From Amborella trichopoda (taxonomy: Eukaryota > Streptophyta > Magnoliopsida > Amborellales > Amborellaceae): a stretch of DNA of 64,000 nt. A program made the position numbers and the translations under genes. This document shows positions 35,801 through 48,700 of the stretch, in pieces (position 1 is the first letter of the stretch; each line of letters starts with the position of its first letter). The notes under the pieces are model-generated. The model saw nothing but the letters and a program-made list of their open reading frames with translations. It made no database searches and was not told where the DNA came from. The stretch covers positions 707,022 to 771,021 of the forward strand of contig NW_006495778.1 of assembly GCF_000471905.2 (NCBI RefSeq). Direction: 5' to 3'.

Positions 35801-38800
35801 TCACAGTTACTGTGCACGTGTTACTATTCACACATTACTGTTCACATGTCACTGTTCGCATGAGTATTTTTAGAATTATAATATTGTTTTAAGGGTTTTT
35901 TAGAGTCTTACATGTTTACTTGGATCTCAAGTTAAATTAGGGTTTCATAACCTTATAAAAGGTTGGGTATCATATTTTTGGGGGCATATGTTATTGGAAT
36001 AAATTTGATTTTATGAAAGAAGAAAGTTCTTCTCTTTGCTTGATTTACAGCCATGTTATTTCTCTATTATTGTTGATTAATTTTCCCCCCTTTTCTCCCT
36101 GCATCAGATTTGTATAGAATGAAAAAAAAGACATCTACATTTACTTTATCTTATGCTTGAATATTACCTTCTTTCTTTGCTCTCAAACTTAACTGGGGAT
36201 CAATTAGATAGCTTATTGCATCGCTTGAGACATGGTTTGTTGCACCGGAATTTGGGATTCATGAATCATCATTGAAAGGCCGGACATCAAGTTGTGGCAT
36301 TGCAGTGGTTAGGGATTCATGTTGGTCATGGTTGGAGGATGAAGAACTTCAAGATTGTTTGTGAGTAGCTGAAGAGCCTTCCTGTCCCATGGCTCCACAC
36401 ATCGAATGTATTGTCCAAATGATACCAACACATTGTTGCTGCCTGATTTGTTCGCAAAGTTGGGCAAATTACAAGTCCACTTGAAGTAGGCTGAAAATTT
36501 GTTGGGGGACGAGTTATGCTTGGTATTTTGTATACCAACCTTCAATTGATATACTTGTGCATTGGAAACTTGAGAGTGGGACTTGTGTAAAAGCTCCCAT
36601 ATTCCAATATGGGTGCAACGATCATGTAGTTGAAGCAACATCTCCTGTGAAAGCATGGAGGTGGTGTATATGACTAATGTTTGATCATTCCTAATTCATG
36701 AGACATAACTTGGATTTCTAATTGCTATTATCTTCTTTGCCATTATCTTCTTTCACCATTCTCATCTTGTTCCTTGCTGTTAGCAGTCATATCTTTTTCT
36801 TCATAAGGTAACTCCAATGGCATAGGATCTGATCTGCTAAGGGGCCCCATAAGATGACGTCCTCATACCGGGATGTTTGTATATTTTAAACCGGGAAGTT
36901 AGTAGCATCAAGTTAGTTTAATAAAAGGGACACTTGTCGCAAGAATAAAGAGGGTCATCTCAACAATAAAAGGAACACTTGTAGGCTCACCTTCTTGCTT
37001 ATAATATAATAGATATATGTATCTTCATTCGAGGGCTTCGATTTTGTTCATAATAACACTACTGTATGCCCAATTTGGCAAGAGGAAAGTGCTTGCTATG
37101 CATTGGGTTCATTGCGTACGAGAACACTCACATGAAATAAGGTTTCATTTGAAAAAAATACCAGGGTACATGTATCCTCTTGGTTCTGGGTCTGAAACAT
37201 CTATAAGCTTTATAATGCTCTTCATTGCCAAGAACACTGTAAATTTCTGTTTTCGGTGCAAATTACGTAAAGACTTCTCATTGTAGACATAAAATATGCA
37301 TCCAAAAGTCCCTAATCATGAATAATCAAGATGTACTTCATTTAGTGTAGAAAATGGACTATCCCCCCTAACTGCCCCTAACTGCATTGGATAGTAGTCT
37401 ATTAATCAAGAAAACGACTATCGTTTATAGGTCTGCCTCAATCCACTCAAATGTGTCATGGAGGGTTGTTTAGGAAATCGGAATATGCATGTGTTTTCGT
37501 TTGAATTTTATTGAAATCTTGTGCAGGTGTAAAATCGACAAATTTTATCGAAATCTTCAAAATTGAAAAAACAATTGATTCTTGTTTTTTTTTGTTTGCA
37601 TTTTAGTTATCTTGAAGCATGGAAAAGTGGTTCTAAGGGTTCCTTTTTTTGTTGGGGGAAGGGGTTGGCCAAACTGCTGGGGCTAGTGGGCATTATTCTG
37701 CCCACGGGCAGGCTGCTGCATATGCTGGTGCACCATGTTGAGTGATGTGCCTGCATATGCCAGCTAGCATGCCTATGTGGGGGCATCAAGCTAGCTTGCA
37801 TAGGTCAAATGCGGGGCGCCATATGGGGATCCGTTTGATGAGGCCACATGAAGGGTTATTCTGCCGTGTTTGATAACTATGGTTTTCCCTAGGGGTTTTA
37901 CCTACAACTTTCTTCACCTCAAGAAATATTTTGGCTACTGGTTTGCTTCCTAGTGTTGTGAAGGTTACATATATGTTTAGCCTTCATATATAATCAAGGA
38001 TCTTGAAAATAACTGGTCCCACTCTTTAGAAGGGTATTTTTTTCGTTCTCCCACCTGGTCAAATTCAGGATATCACATTCTACCCGTGCTTGACCCATAT
38101 CGACATAATCATCAATGCAGATTCTTTTGGATTCTTCTTGTTTTATTAATCATTGGTTATATCATTTTAGATACTTGTTTATTTTTCATTTTGAGTACAC
38201 GTGAACTTTGAAAATGTCTGTGGAACTTAAAAAATATCTATGGATTAGCCAATGAAGGTATAAGTGATCATATCTTGCTCCTCATCATGAAATGAAATAC
38301 TAGTAAAACATTGTTGGATTTGGTTGTCTCTTCATATTATAGCCATGTCTCCCAATCCTCTTCTGCATGGTATGACGAATCTGACATCCCGTACTCATGT
38401 CAGACATTGACATATGTACCAGTGTCCATGCAACATGTATGTAATGGAATTAATGATTATATCTGGATGTACTTTTATTTTGGAGGGAATATCCATAAAA
38501 GTTTACATTGTTATGATCTTTTCTGTAGGACATCGATTTTGTGTAACAAATAAATTAATTATTTCATCGTGTTGGGCTACTATATGCTTTATTCTATTTC
38601 TTAGTAGGCAGGGAGGATAATTAGATTAAATTGTGGTTTCCAATATGGTAAACATTTGTTCTTGTTTTGTATTTCAGATCATTCACAATGAAGCATATAT
38701 TGGACAATCGAAGGTGAAGTCTGCTGCTGAAGCATGTCATGGGTATGCATTTTTCTAACCAAAATTATCTGATTTCGTATGAGCGACTTTTTTGATGTAT

Positions 38801-39657
38801 CCCCAAGAACGGATTATGTGTATATATCAGACGGAATTGATTTGTGATGCTCATTCCGGTCTTTACTTGATTGCAGGATTAACTCCACCATTCGGATTGT
38901 AGAATATCCAGAAGCTTTGGGTAGTCAAAATGCTTTGGACATAGTTAGCAAGTATCCTTTGGATTCATTGTCTCAATATGGCCTTTCACATACTTAGTTA
39001 GGCTTGCATTCAGTGTGTCAATTAATTCTTACTGTCATTTCAAACAAAAAAAAACCAGTGATTTTACTTTCTTTATTTGAATTTGTGTTAAAGTGAATTC
39101 CTATTTTGAATGTAAATATGGTCCTTCTAATGTGAATTGTGTTCTAATAATTTGCTTTCCGCTCTACTACTATTGCAAGATATGACGTGGTGATAGACGC
39201 AACAGACAATGTCTCAACCCGCTATCTTATCAGTGATTGCTGTGTTGTATTGGGAAAAGTAAGTTCTTAGTTTTGTGTGCAGCTTAAACTTTCAAATTGT
39301 GATGTATGTGTTTCAAATAAATTTTCAACAAATTTTCTTAGCTTTGGAAAGCAATGGATAATTATGTGACTGTTGATGTCAACTGTTCCCTCCCTCGTGT
39401 TATTTGCTATCTGATTTTTAATCCAAATAAACAGCCATTTCTGTGTCAATTAAACCTTCTCACTATGCAATGGATCGGGACATGCAAGCTGTCTCTAATA
39501 TGGGCCTCTGGCTACATTCTGACTCTCCTTGTGATGAGGATTTTTTGATGAGAAAAACAGAAAAATAATAGTTTGAAGGGTAAACACACACACACAATTC
39601 TAAAGAACCTGGGTTCTTCCTCACACCTAACTAGGGCTTCAAGTTAGAGACCTTCTT

Positions 39658-39711
<54 letters not shown>

Positions 39712-42700
39712 ACTCTTGTGGAATGATCCTTAAAGACACCACACACCTCTTATTTATATTTTATTGGGATACAATGTCCCAAATAGGCTTAGACATAAAC
39801 AAAATTGAATAATTAGTCTCAACTCAAAAAGAAAATTTGTAATGACATTTTTACCCGTGATAAAACAAAATATTCCATTGGAGCTTTAGCTGTTTCTCTA
39901 AACAACTCCTAAATCCTAAACATATAAAGGATGCTAAAATCCAAAAAAAAAAAAAAAAAAAACCTATAATTCTAGAAAATACGCCTGAAAGATTTCAAAA
40001 ATACATCCTTAAAAATTTAATAAGAAAAATCTAAAATAAGAGACATCTTGCCTTGTATCAAAATCTCCCTTGGTTGGACAAGCTCATCCTTGAGTTAAAA
40101 TTTGTAATGACATTTTTACCCATGATAAAACAAAATATTCCATAAGAGCTCTAACTGTTTCTCTAAACAACTCCTAAATCCTAAACATATAAAGGACACT
40201 AAAATCCCCCCCTCCACCCCCCCCCCCCAAAAAAAAAAAAACCTATAATTCTAGAAAATAAGCCTGAAAAATTCCAAAAATACATCCTTAAAATTTAATA
40301 AAAAAAATCTAAAATAAGAGACATCTTACCTTGTATCAATCTCTTGGTTGGACAAACTCGTCCTTGAGTTCTGAAATAGGCTTAAGATGAATTCTTTGCT
40401 AAGCCCATGGTCTTCTTCAACCCGATTGGAAACATAATCCTGGGACTTGTGCATTGAAACACATATTCTGCTTTGAAACTTTGTCTTTGCAATTTGTTGA
40501 TATATTTATAAACACTTTTGAGAAACCCTCGAGTAAATGGTAATTATATGTTGATGGATTAACCGTGATATGTACGTTGGGTACAGTCACAATAGTTTAG
40601 TGTCATGTCCCTGCTGAAATTGCCTTGGCTCAACCCTAGAAAAGACCAATGGAGCATCTTCTGGATGGGCATTGGATTTCATGGTCGAACCAAGAACTTC
40701 ACCTATTGATTGTCCTTGGAGGCCTTCATTTTTTTCTTCGCCAAAGATTGGTTCGATTATGAAATTCTGTTCGTCATCATAGATCAGATCCCTACAACTC
40801 TCCCATCTAATCACATGAGGGAGTTTTTTCCACATGAAAATGCTTTTGGTTCGGAATTATTTTCATGCATATACCAAACGTGCCTTAACGGCCCCACATG
40901 CCTTTTATTTATATTTTATTTGGCGTAATTCAAAATAGCCTTGGGCACAAATAAAATTGAATGATTAGTCCTGAAAAACCTCCCTCACCTAATCACATGA
41001 GGGAGTTTATTCCACATGAAAATATTTTCAGAAGTATTTTCATGCATATACCAAATGTGCCCTAAAGGACCCATATGCCTCTTATTTATATTTTATTTGG
41101 TATAATCCAAAATAGCCTTAGGAAAAATCAAAATTGACTAATTAGTCCCAACTTAAATTCAAAATTGTAATGATGTTTTTATCCCCAATGAAACCAAATA
41201 TTCCATAAGCACTCTTAATTACTTTTCTAAACAACTCCTAAAATCCTAAATATATAAAAAAAAACCCTAGAATCCCAAAAAAAAACCTTAAAAAATAATC
41301 CTAAAAAGTTCCAAAAATACATCCCTAAAATTTAATAAGTAAAATTCAAAAATAAAGGGCATCTTGACCTGCATCACCTTGTCACAGAATTGCACTAATT
41401 AAGATTCGAGCCAACCTGAATATTGATGTAAGAATTTGGTACCACCTTTGCAGTCAATTTCTGCCTTTCAAAGATACTTCTAGTGGGTATGCTTTAAGAA
41501 GGCTTAGGATGGTTTGGAGATAGCATCAATAATTTTACACAATATCTACATGTTTGACATGTTTTAGGTTCAAAGCTCGTAGAGTTAAGGATTTTGTCAT
41601 CTTCTCGGGCTGCATGATTCCTTCATATTCATAAACAATTTGGATAATTCGAAATGAAATAAATGAAGTTTCTTGGAAAACTGCAAGAAAGTATAAAACC
41701 TATGCCGGTTACGTGGCTACAATTTGAAAAAGACAATTAACGTTTCTAAATAATCAACGAGACACAGGAGGATGAAAGTCCTCACGTTTTGAACTTTTGG
41801 GGGGGCTCTGTAACCATTATTGACTGTTTAAGCTATTCGTGTTGTCTTGCCAGACACATGATGTATGGCAGGTTTGACAACTTGCACGCCACATATTTTT
41901 GTTTGTGCAAGGGTTTGTATTATTTCCTTTTAAGAGGCGTAACTTGGGTTTTCCTTGGATATTCTGTAGATGCGATAGTTAGAAAAAGGAAGAACCCTTG
42001 TTCTTTGACCACTCCCATGAGACCTGCAAGAAGATTTGCTCAATGATCATTATCTTGTCAGGGAGAATTTACAATTGTTTCGAAGCTGGAAGAAGATTAT
42101 TCTTTCTCTGTGTGCTAGACGTCGTGCACATGTTTGTGATGCGAGAGTGACTTACATGCAGTGTTTCAAAAAGCGCTAGGAGGGTCCTAGGTGGCTTGGG
42201 GGTTCTAGGCACTGGGGCCGCCCAGTGTCTAGGCGGGCGTCCAGAACCTGGGCGGCCTAATTGAATCCCAAAAGGATTCTACAGTTATATATTATATAAA
42301 ATATAAGAATTAGATATTTAGGACACATACAAATTCAAAGTATGCTACACATTAGCACACACTCTATAAGCATAACCATAAGTCGGTCCATAATCCATAT
42401 CCAATTAAAACTTAAAATTTACCATTCATAGTTCAATGAAAGTTCAAAGTTTAATAATTATTCAACTTTCATCATTCATCATCGGAACAGTTAGGGTCAG
42501 CTGCATTGACATCATATTCATCGGAGTCGCTACCCTTCTCGACATATTGGTCATCTTCATCCGTCTCTTCTGAATGCCTCTTCTTCCTCCTCCACCCTCA
42601 TTCTCTGTGTAGAAGATCTAGTGGCCTTAGGAGGGTTAACTGATGTCCCTGAAACATCCATGACCATGTCCCATGTCAATCCTTCATGCCCTTTGGCCTT

Positions 42701-45700
42701 ATCATCATCAACTAACTACTTCATAGCATTGTCCATATTTTTTGATCTGATGGGGTCTCTTTTATCTCTCTTAGTAAACCTGTCATTTAAGAATCGATTA
42801 TACTTGACATAGACTAGGTCATTGAGCCTCTTTGATTCAAGCCTGTTCCTTCTCTTTGTATGAATCTAACAAAATCAAATGAAACTAATTAAAATCTATG
42901 GTTCATGTATTATTAATACAATTATACAAATTACCCTTACGATTTTACCCCTTCAAAAGTACTCCAATTGGGCTCACAACCGGATGAGGAAGTGGTTAGG
43001 TTTAAGATTTGAATGGAGAACTACACGCATATTGGCTCCACCAATTGGCGGCAAAGATATAGAATAAAATCATAAATAAATAATAGAATTATAAAAATGA
43101 AACTTGATTACTTGAACTCGATGAACTTAAGAATATTATTACTACCCGGATCAATTTTGGTCCTTTGCCTCATCGCCATTGGACTCCCAAAAGGCTTTAA
43201 TAAGCACTTGTAATTTATCAGCTCATCAGCGCATATAATATCCTGGATATCAAGATCAGGGACTCGTACATCTACACACTCATTAAATCCAATCATAATT
43301 GTGTCATTTGTGTGTATATCCTTGTCAACATAAAAAAAAGTTGGGTTCAAATAATAACCAGCTGCATGCAATGGCCGATGTAGCTGCCTATCCCACTTTT
43401 CATCAATAATCTCCCAAATAGGGTTGTAGCAGTTCTCATCATCATCAAAATTTTGGGCTATCTCTCTTTTGCGTTTCACCATAGCGTCATATATATAGCC
43501 CATAGAAGGCTTGTCACTATCAACCATGCGACGGACTTTGACAAAAGGAAAAAATACCTTAAGAGCGCGATTCACCCCTTTCCAAAAATCCTTAGAAAGG
43601 ATAATATCTCTCACCTTCTTCCCAACGTTTTTGGACCACTTGCATGCTCTCTAGTCATCCAAGGTAAACATCTGCTTCAGTTGCACTCTCCTCGAATGTA
43701 TGCTATCTAAGCTTAAGTCCATGGTCGCAAATCTCGTGACCCCAGGCCTCACAATCTCTTTCTTCTTTATAAATCTACGCATCATGTTGAGGTTGAGATG
43801 GTGGCCATAAATGAAATATGTAATTGACTTTGCCTTCTTCACTGCACCTGATATCTCGGTTAAATCGCCATGAGTCTCAAGCATGAGGTCTTTACAATGT
43901 GCTGCACATGGTGTCCAAAAAATTCTAGGATAAGTTATGCGCAACAAATTAGCTACAGCAACATTAGGAGCAGCATTGTCTGTGACAACCTGTACATCAT
44001 GATGCTCCCCAACCTCCTTGATTCCCTTCTATAAAACTTGGAATATGTAATGGGCATCATGGATATGATCAGAGGCATCAATAGACCTTAGAAAAACAGT
44101 CCTTAAAGGACAATTCACAAGCAAATTCATTTGATTTCTTCTTTTCCTATCACTCCAAGCATCAGTCATAATAGAAACCCCATACTGAGCACATGCATCC
44201 TTCTTAACTTCTACAGCTTCATTCGTGACACTCATCGCCTTTTTCAAAAGAGGCTCTGAAAGCTCATATGGGGTTGGGGGTTTCATTTCAGGCCCAAATT
44301 GGCCAATTGCCGGCATAGAAGCTGCTTAAGCGAGCGGTATTGAAAGGAATGCTTGCCTCATAAAACCATGTAGCACGATAGTAAGCAGCTCTATCTCCCT
44401 CTTCCTTCTTCATTCTATTTTCAATGGTGGTTTGCTTCTTTGTTTTCTCTCTTGTAACCTCAGGGTCAGGCCGAGGCAAAAAAACTATCTATAGAGCCTC
44501 TAACTCAAGACTTCTTACTCCCAGAACCAGAAGCAGAAACAATTACAACTCCCTTTCCCTTTCCTCTAATAATTGATTGTTCTACTTCTACCTCTTGACA
44601 TCTCTCCCCAATCCCATCCTCTTCACATCATCATCAGCATCATAATTGACCCGAACCCCAGACCTAATCTCTGCTATGGAGGCAAATCTCTCATCTTTTT
44701 TCATGTTTACCATATTAAAAAAATTGGTTATTTCCTCTTTAATAACATCAAGAGTTTTTTTACATGGGTAAAATCCCCCCTGATACCGGCAAGATGTTTC
44801 TTGAACAGGTTTGTGCCCCTTTATGTATCATTATCACAAAAATTGCTTCTTATGCAATTTCTATCATTAGGATCTGGGTTGTAGCTATATTTCCAACCGG
44901 GATCACCACTTCTATTAGATCCCGAAGAAGACATCTCAAAATAATGCTTTTTATATAAGCAATAAAAAAAATCTCTTACTTTGTGTTTGATTGATCAATC
45001 TCCAAACTTCCACCTTAAAGATGCTTCTAAGGACTCAAAATCTTCTAAAAAACCCCCCAATAGATTTATAAAACATCAAAAATTAAATCTAATATCAATG
45101 GGTGATGTTTTGATCAATTTCTCATAACTTTAAGAAACCCTTAGATCCTAAATAAATCACCAAAAAAGTAGTTTTTTGGAGGCTTTCTTTCTCTAAAATG
45201 GGCTCCAATAAGTTTTAGGTTTCAAATGAACCTAAAACCCCCATTTTTGGCCCTTGAGTATCAAAAAAATGGACAAAAAATGCCCCTACCGAAAGCAATT
45301 TTTGCCTCTGGGCGGGGCGCTGGACTTAGGCGACCGCTTAGGCGGTTTCCTGGGTCGCTTTTTTAGGGCGCTTAGACTTGGGCGATGTGCCGAGGCCCCC
45401 AGATTTGCCTAGGCGGCCGCCCAAGCGTTGGGCGGTCCGCTTTTTGGAACATTGCTTACATGATTTTGAATATACTTTCATTGAGGACTGTGACCTTTTA
45501 GCTAGTAGTGAGCCATTATTCGCCTCTCTTCAACAAAACTTTATAGTTTTGGAATTTACTGTCATTGGTTGTGATCCCTTGATCAACATCTTGTGCACTG
45601 AAAGGGGGAGATCTGACACTTGAAGAATGTGAACAAGTGTCGCAATAATGAGAACACCTTTGTTATGGCATCTGTAAGGTCGTCTACTTGAAAGCTTCAT

Positions 45701-48700
45701 TTGCTCTCAAGAAGAATAATATCTGGAGAGTTAATTTTTTTTTTTTTTTTTTTTGTGGATCTTTATAGTGAGGGATGATTCAAGGCCATTCGGTCCTCCC
45801 ATGTTATAAGGTCATTAATGCCCATCATGAATAAAGTCCAAAATTTCATTCTATTTTTGTCTCTTTTTCCTCTTTTTTTTTTGATTGGTTCTTTACTGTT
45901 TTTCTGTTCTTTTTCAGTTGTAAGGGTTTCAGTGTGTTCTTAGGCCCCATGTAGTGCCTTGAGGCTGGATCTGCAAATTACAACATTGGGGGTGCAAGTT
46001 GTGTTGCTTGCAGGTCAATATGCATCGCCTGCTAGACATCTTGTCTCTCACCTCAAGAATCGTAATTTTTGTGATTCTGGAAGTCTTATTAGGTTTTCTT
46101 TTTCAGAGCATTGTTTTGCTCTGAATGCTTATAGAAGTAACAGGAACGCACGGTTTTTCTCATTCCTTCACTCTTTCTTCCTTTTTGAGTTTTTTACCTG
46201 GGTTTTCTTGCATACTTCCTCATGTCTTCTAGGAACAATAAAAACCTGCATAACAAAGGTAAAGCTTCTGCCCTTTGAACACTAAACTTTTATTGAGAGA
46301 TAGGGTACCCGCTATAGTATGCGGCCACGTTTACAACTGTGTTTTCACTGGAGAGTGCTGCCCCTGATGCATGGTTTTGCAATGATTGCCTCTTCCTTTC
46401 ACGATGTGTTCTTTGTTTCTTTCGCACGAGGTGGACTTCAAATGGAACTAGAGTGGTTGAATATGAGAGCTCTGCATATTCTAGGTCCCATATTAATTTC
46501 TATGACAGGCATTGGCTGAAAGGTTCAGCTGTTGTAGTGATGCATTTTGGTCATTATACCATGCCTTTAGAGAAAATAGCTAAATTATTAAGACATTCTT
46601 TTCTTGATAATCCCTATATTTTGTTGTGAATAACTAAGTTTATATTTTTTTCTCTTTTATGTAAGTTCCTCAGGACTTATTTTGTCTTTTCCCTTATGGG
46701 AATTTTTGTACTTTAAACCTTTTATTATCAATATAAAAGTATATTCATGGAGCTTGGGGGTCTTAGGTTACAATACTGTGACCCTACTCTCCTCCTTCCT
46801 CTTCATATGACGCTCTCTCTCACCTATCTCACTAACTTTCTTTCCCTTTCTAGATCTTGATCTCTCTTATACTCTTTGTCCCTTATTAGTTTGTCGTATT
46901 TTAATTTGGTATCAGAGTAGGAAGCTTTAGGAAATGTGTTTGTAACCTAAATGATGTGATCTGACCGTGCAATGGTTCCTAATAGTCACCGGGTCAGAAA
47001 CTGTAAATTTGGAAAATCAGGTATGGATTAAAGAAACCTTGATGTTACAGTTCCTTTCATTTCGTTGATTTTTTTGATGAGTGGTTTGGAAACTAGATCT
47101 GAAAATTGATGATGGCCGAAACCGTAGATCTGGTTTGCGTGGATAAAAAATGCAGATATGAAAAGTTTGTATGGTGCATCAAACCCCAATATCATGGTTA
47201 TTTTCTATCTGGGTCGAGTTTGTGATGGTGAACTGAAAATCCTATCCTAGACTTGGTTGGGACAATTTGGTGTTTCAAAAGTGGTTTTGGACTCCTTTAA
47301 TATGTCTCACCCCTGGTCACCACTTGTAAGACTCATATCTTCTATCGAGATCTCTGGTATGGATGGTCTTGGAACTTTGTGTGGAGTGAAGTAGTGTGGA
47401 GTGTTAATCAATGTCAGTCAAGTGGCTGTCTATGTTAATCAACAAATGTTTTCTGGTGTGTATTGATTTGTGTAGTGATTAGTATGTCCATTATCGACGA
47501 TTCAGAGCTCTCTTCTACCCTACTGTACTTTGGGGGTAACCTCTCACATGGGTATCCATCTAGAAAACCCTGGACTACTAATTACAATTGCTAAAAGTTG
47601 ACAAATTATCTGGAATGGTCATAGATTGTTAAAATATTTATTTGTGGAAGAGGGAAGTTGGTATGTATCGATGGAAAAATTATTGAACATGAAGAGACGG
47701 ATCCTCTCACGAGGAGTTGGAGACTGAAAATTTGACGGTAATGTCTGGGTTGTTGCAGTCAATGTTACCTTTTCTTTGGACTACGAGAGTGACCTGGGAT
47801 TTGGTAAACTTACTCCCAAACCAAGAATGTGTGCCAGGTGTACCAATTGAGGCAGGAGTATCCCATCTTCGACAGGGGGAGCTGTCTCTAGCAACATATT
47901 TCTCTTTGATTCACAACCTATGGAGGGAGCTGGATCATTATCAAATGTTTAAACTGGCCTGTAAGCAATATGTGCATAAATACATGGAGTTTGTGGAACA
48001 AAATCACATCTTTGAGTTTTTGGCTGGATTGAACCTCAAGTTTGAGTTAGCTAGGGTTCAATTCCTTAGTTGGGATAATTTTCCATCTCTCAATCAAGTA
48101 AATTCCTTTGTCTAGAGTGAGGAGTAGAAAAAATGTCTTGTTGCCTGCACAACCAATGGATCATTACCTCCTAGGAACAATAAAGCAGATATGTCTCAAA
48201 AATTTGGAAAAGGGGATCCTAATCAAGGAGATAACAGTAAGCTGAAGTGTGATCATTGTGGTAGGATAGGCGACATGTTTGGTTGTGTTTTGTAACACCT
48301 AGACAAATGGGAAGGATAACACGAGGCCAAAATGAGGAACGGCATGGGAGATTTTGGTGAAATGGAAAGTTGAAGAAGACTGCTGCAGCAGAAAACAGTG
48401 CTCTGTGGTACACTCGCTTGATTGAGTAAAGGATGTTTCGTAAGATTGGAACGATGAACAATGGGATTTCGAAATTGGTTAAAATAGGATGCATGGTGAC
48501 TTCACGAACTGACCGCAATACCAGCATGCCTTTGCTTGAGATTTGAGAAATTGATGGGTGAAAAACTAATGTAGCTCCAAAATGTAAGGAAATCGGGGAG
48601 GAATACTTGCAAGCTCATGATTTTAGCCCTTGCGAGATTCGAGGGACTGGGGTCTCTTATTGGGAGGGATGACATCTTACCACAAGTTTAACTTCATTTT

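Larger units (their letters stand above)
33439..36106. mobile_element. Gypsy-family insertion with inverted LTRs, flanked by GATTT
   Basis: The 2668-bp insertion splits the Copia 3' LTR. It is bordered by GATTT at 33434-33438 and 36107-36111. The order is: LTR in minus orientation (33439 to about 33885), LTR in plus orientation (33912-34367), primer-binding site, broken gag, an inserted LINE piece, 3' internal end, then a plus LTR (35691-36106). Both outer ends have the same polarity: outward they read ...CCCTGCATAA and ...CCCTGCATCA. A normal element would have a 5' LTR start on the left. Confidence 0.75.

Noticed and set aside
41789..42046. Host gene fragment
   Set aside because: Single 85-codon frame without a motif; VFLGYS alone only hints at Copia integrase.
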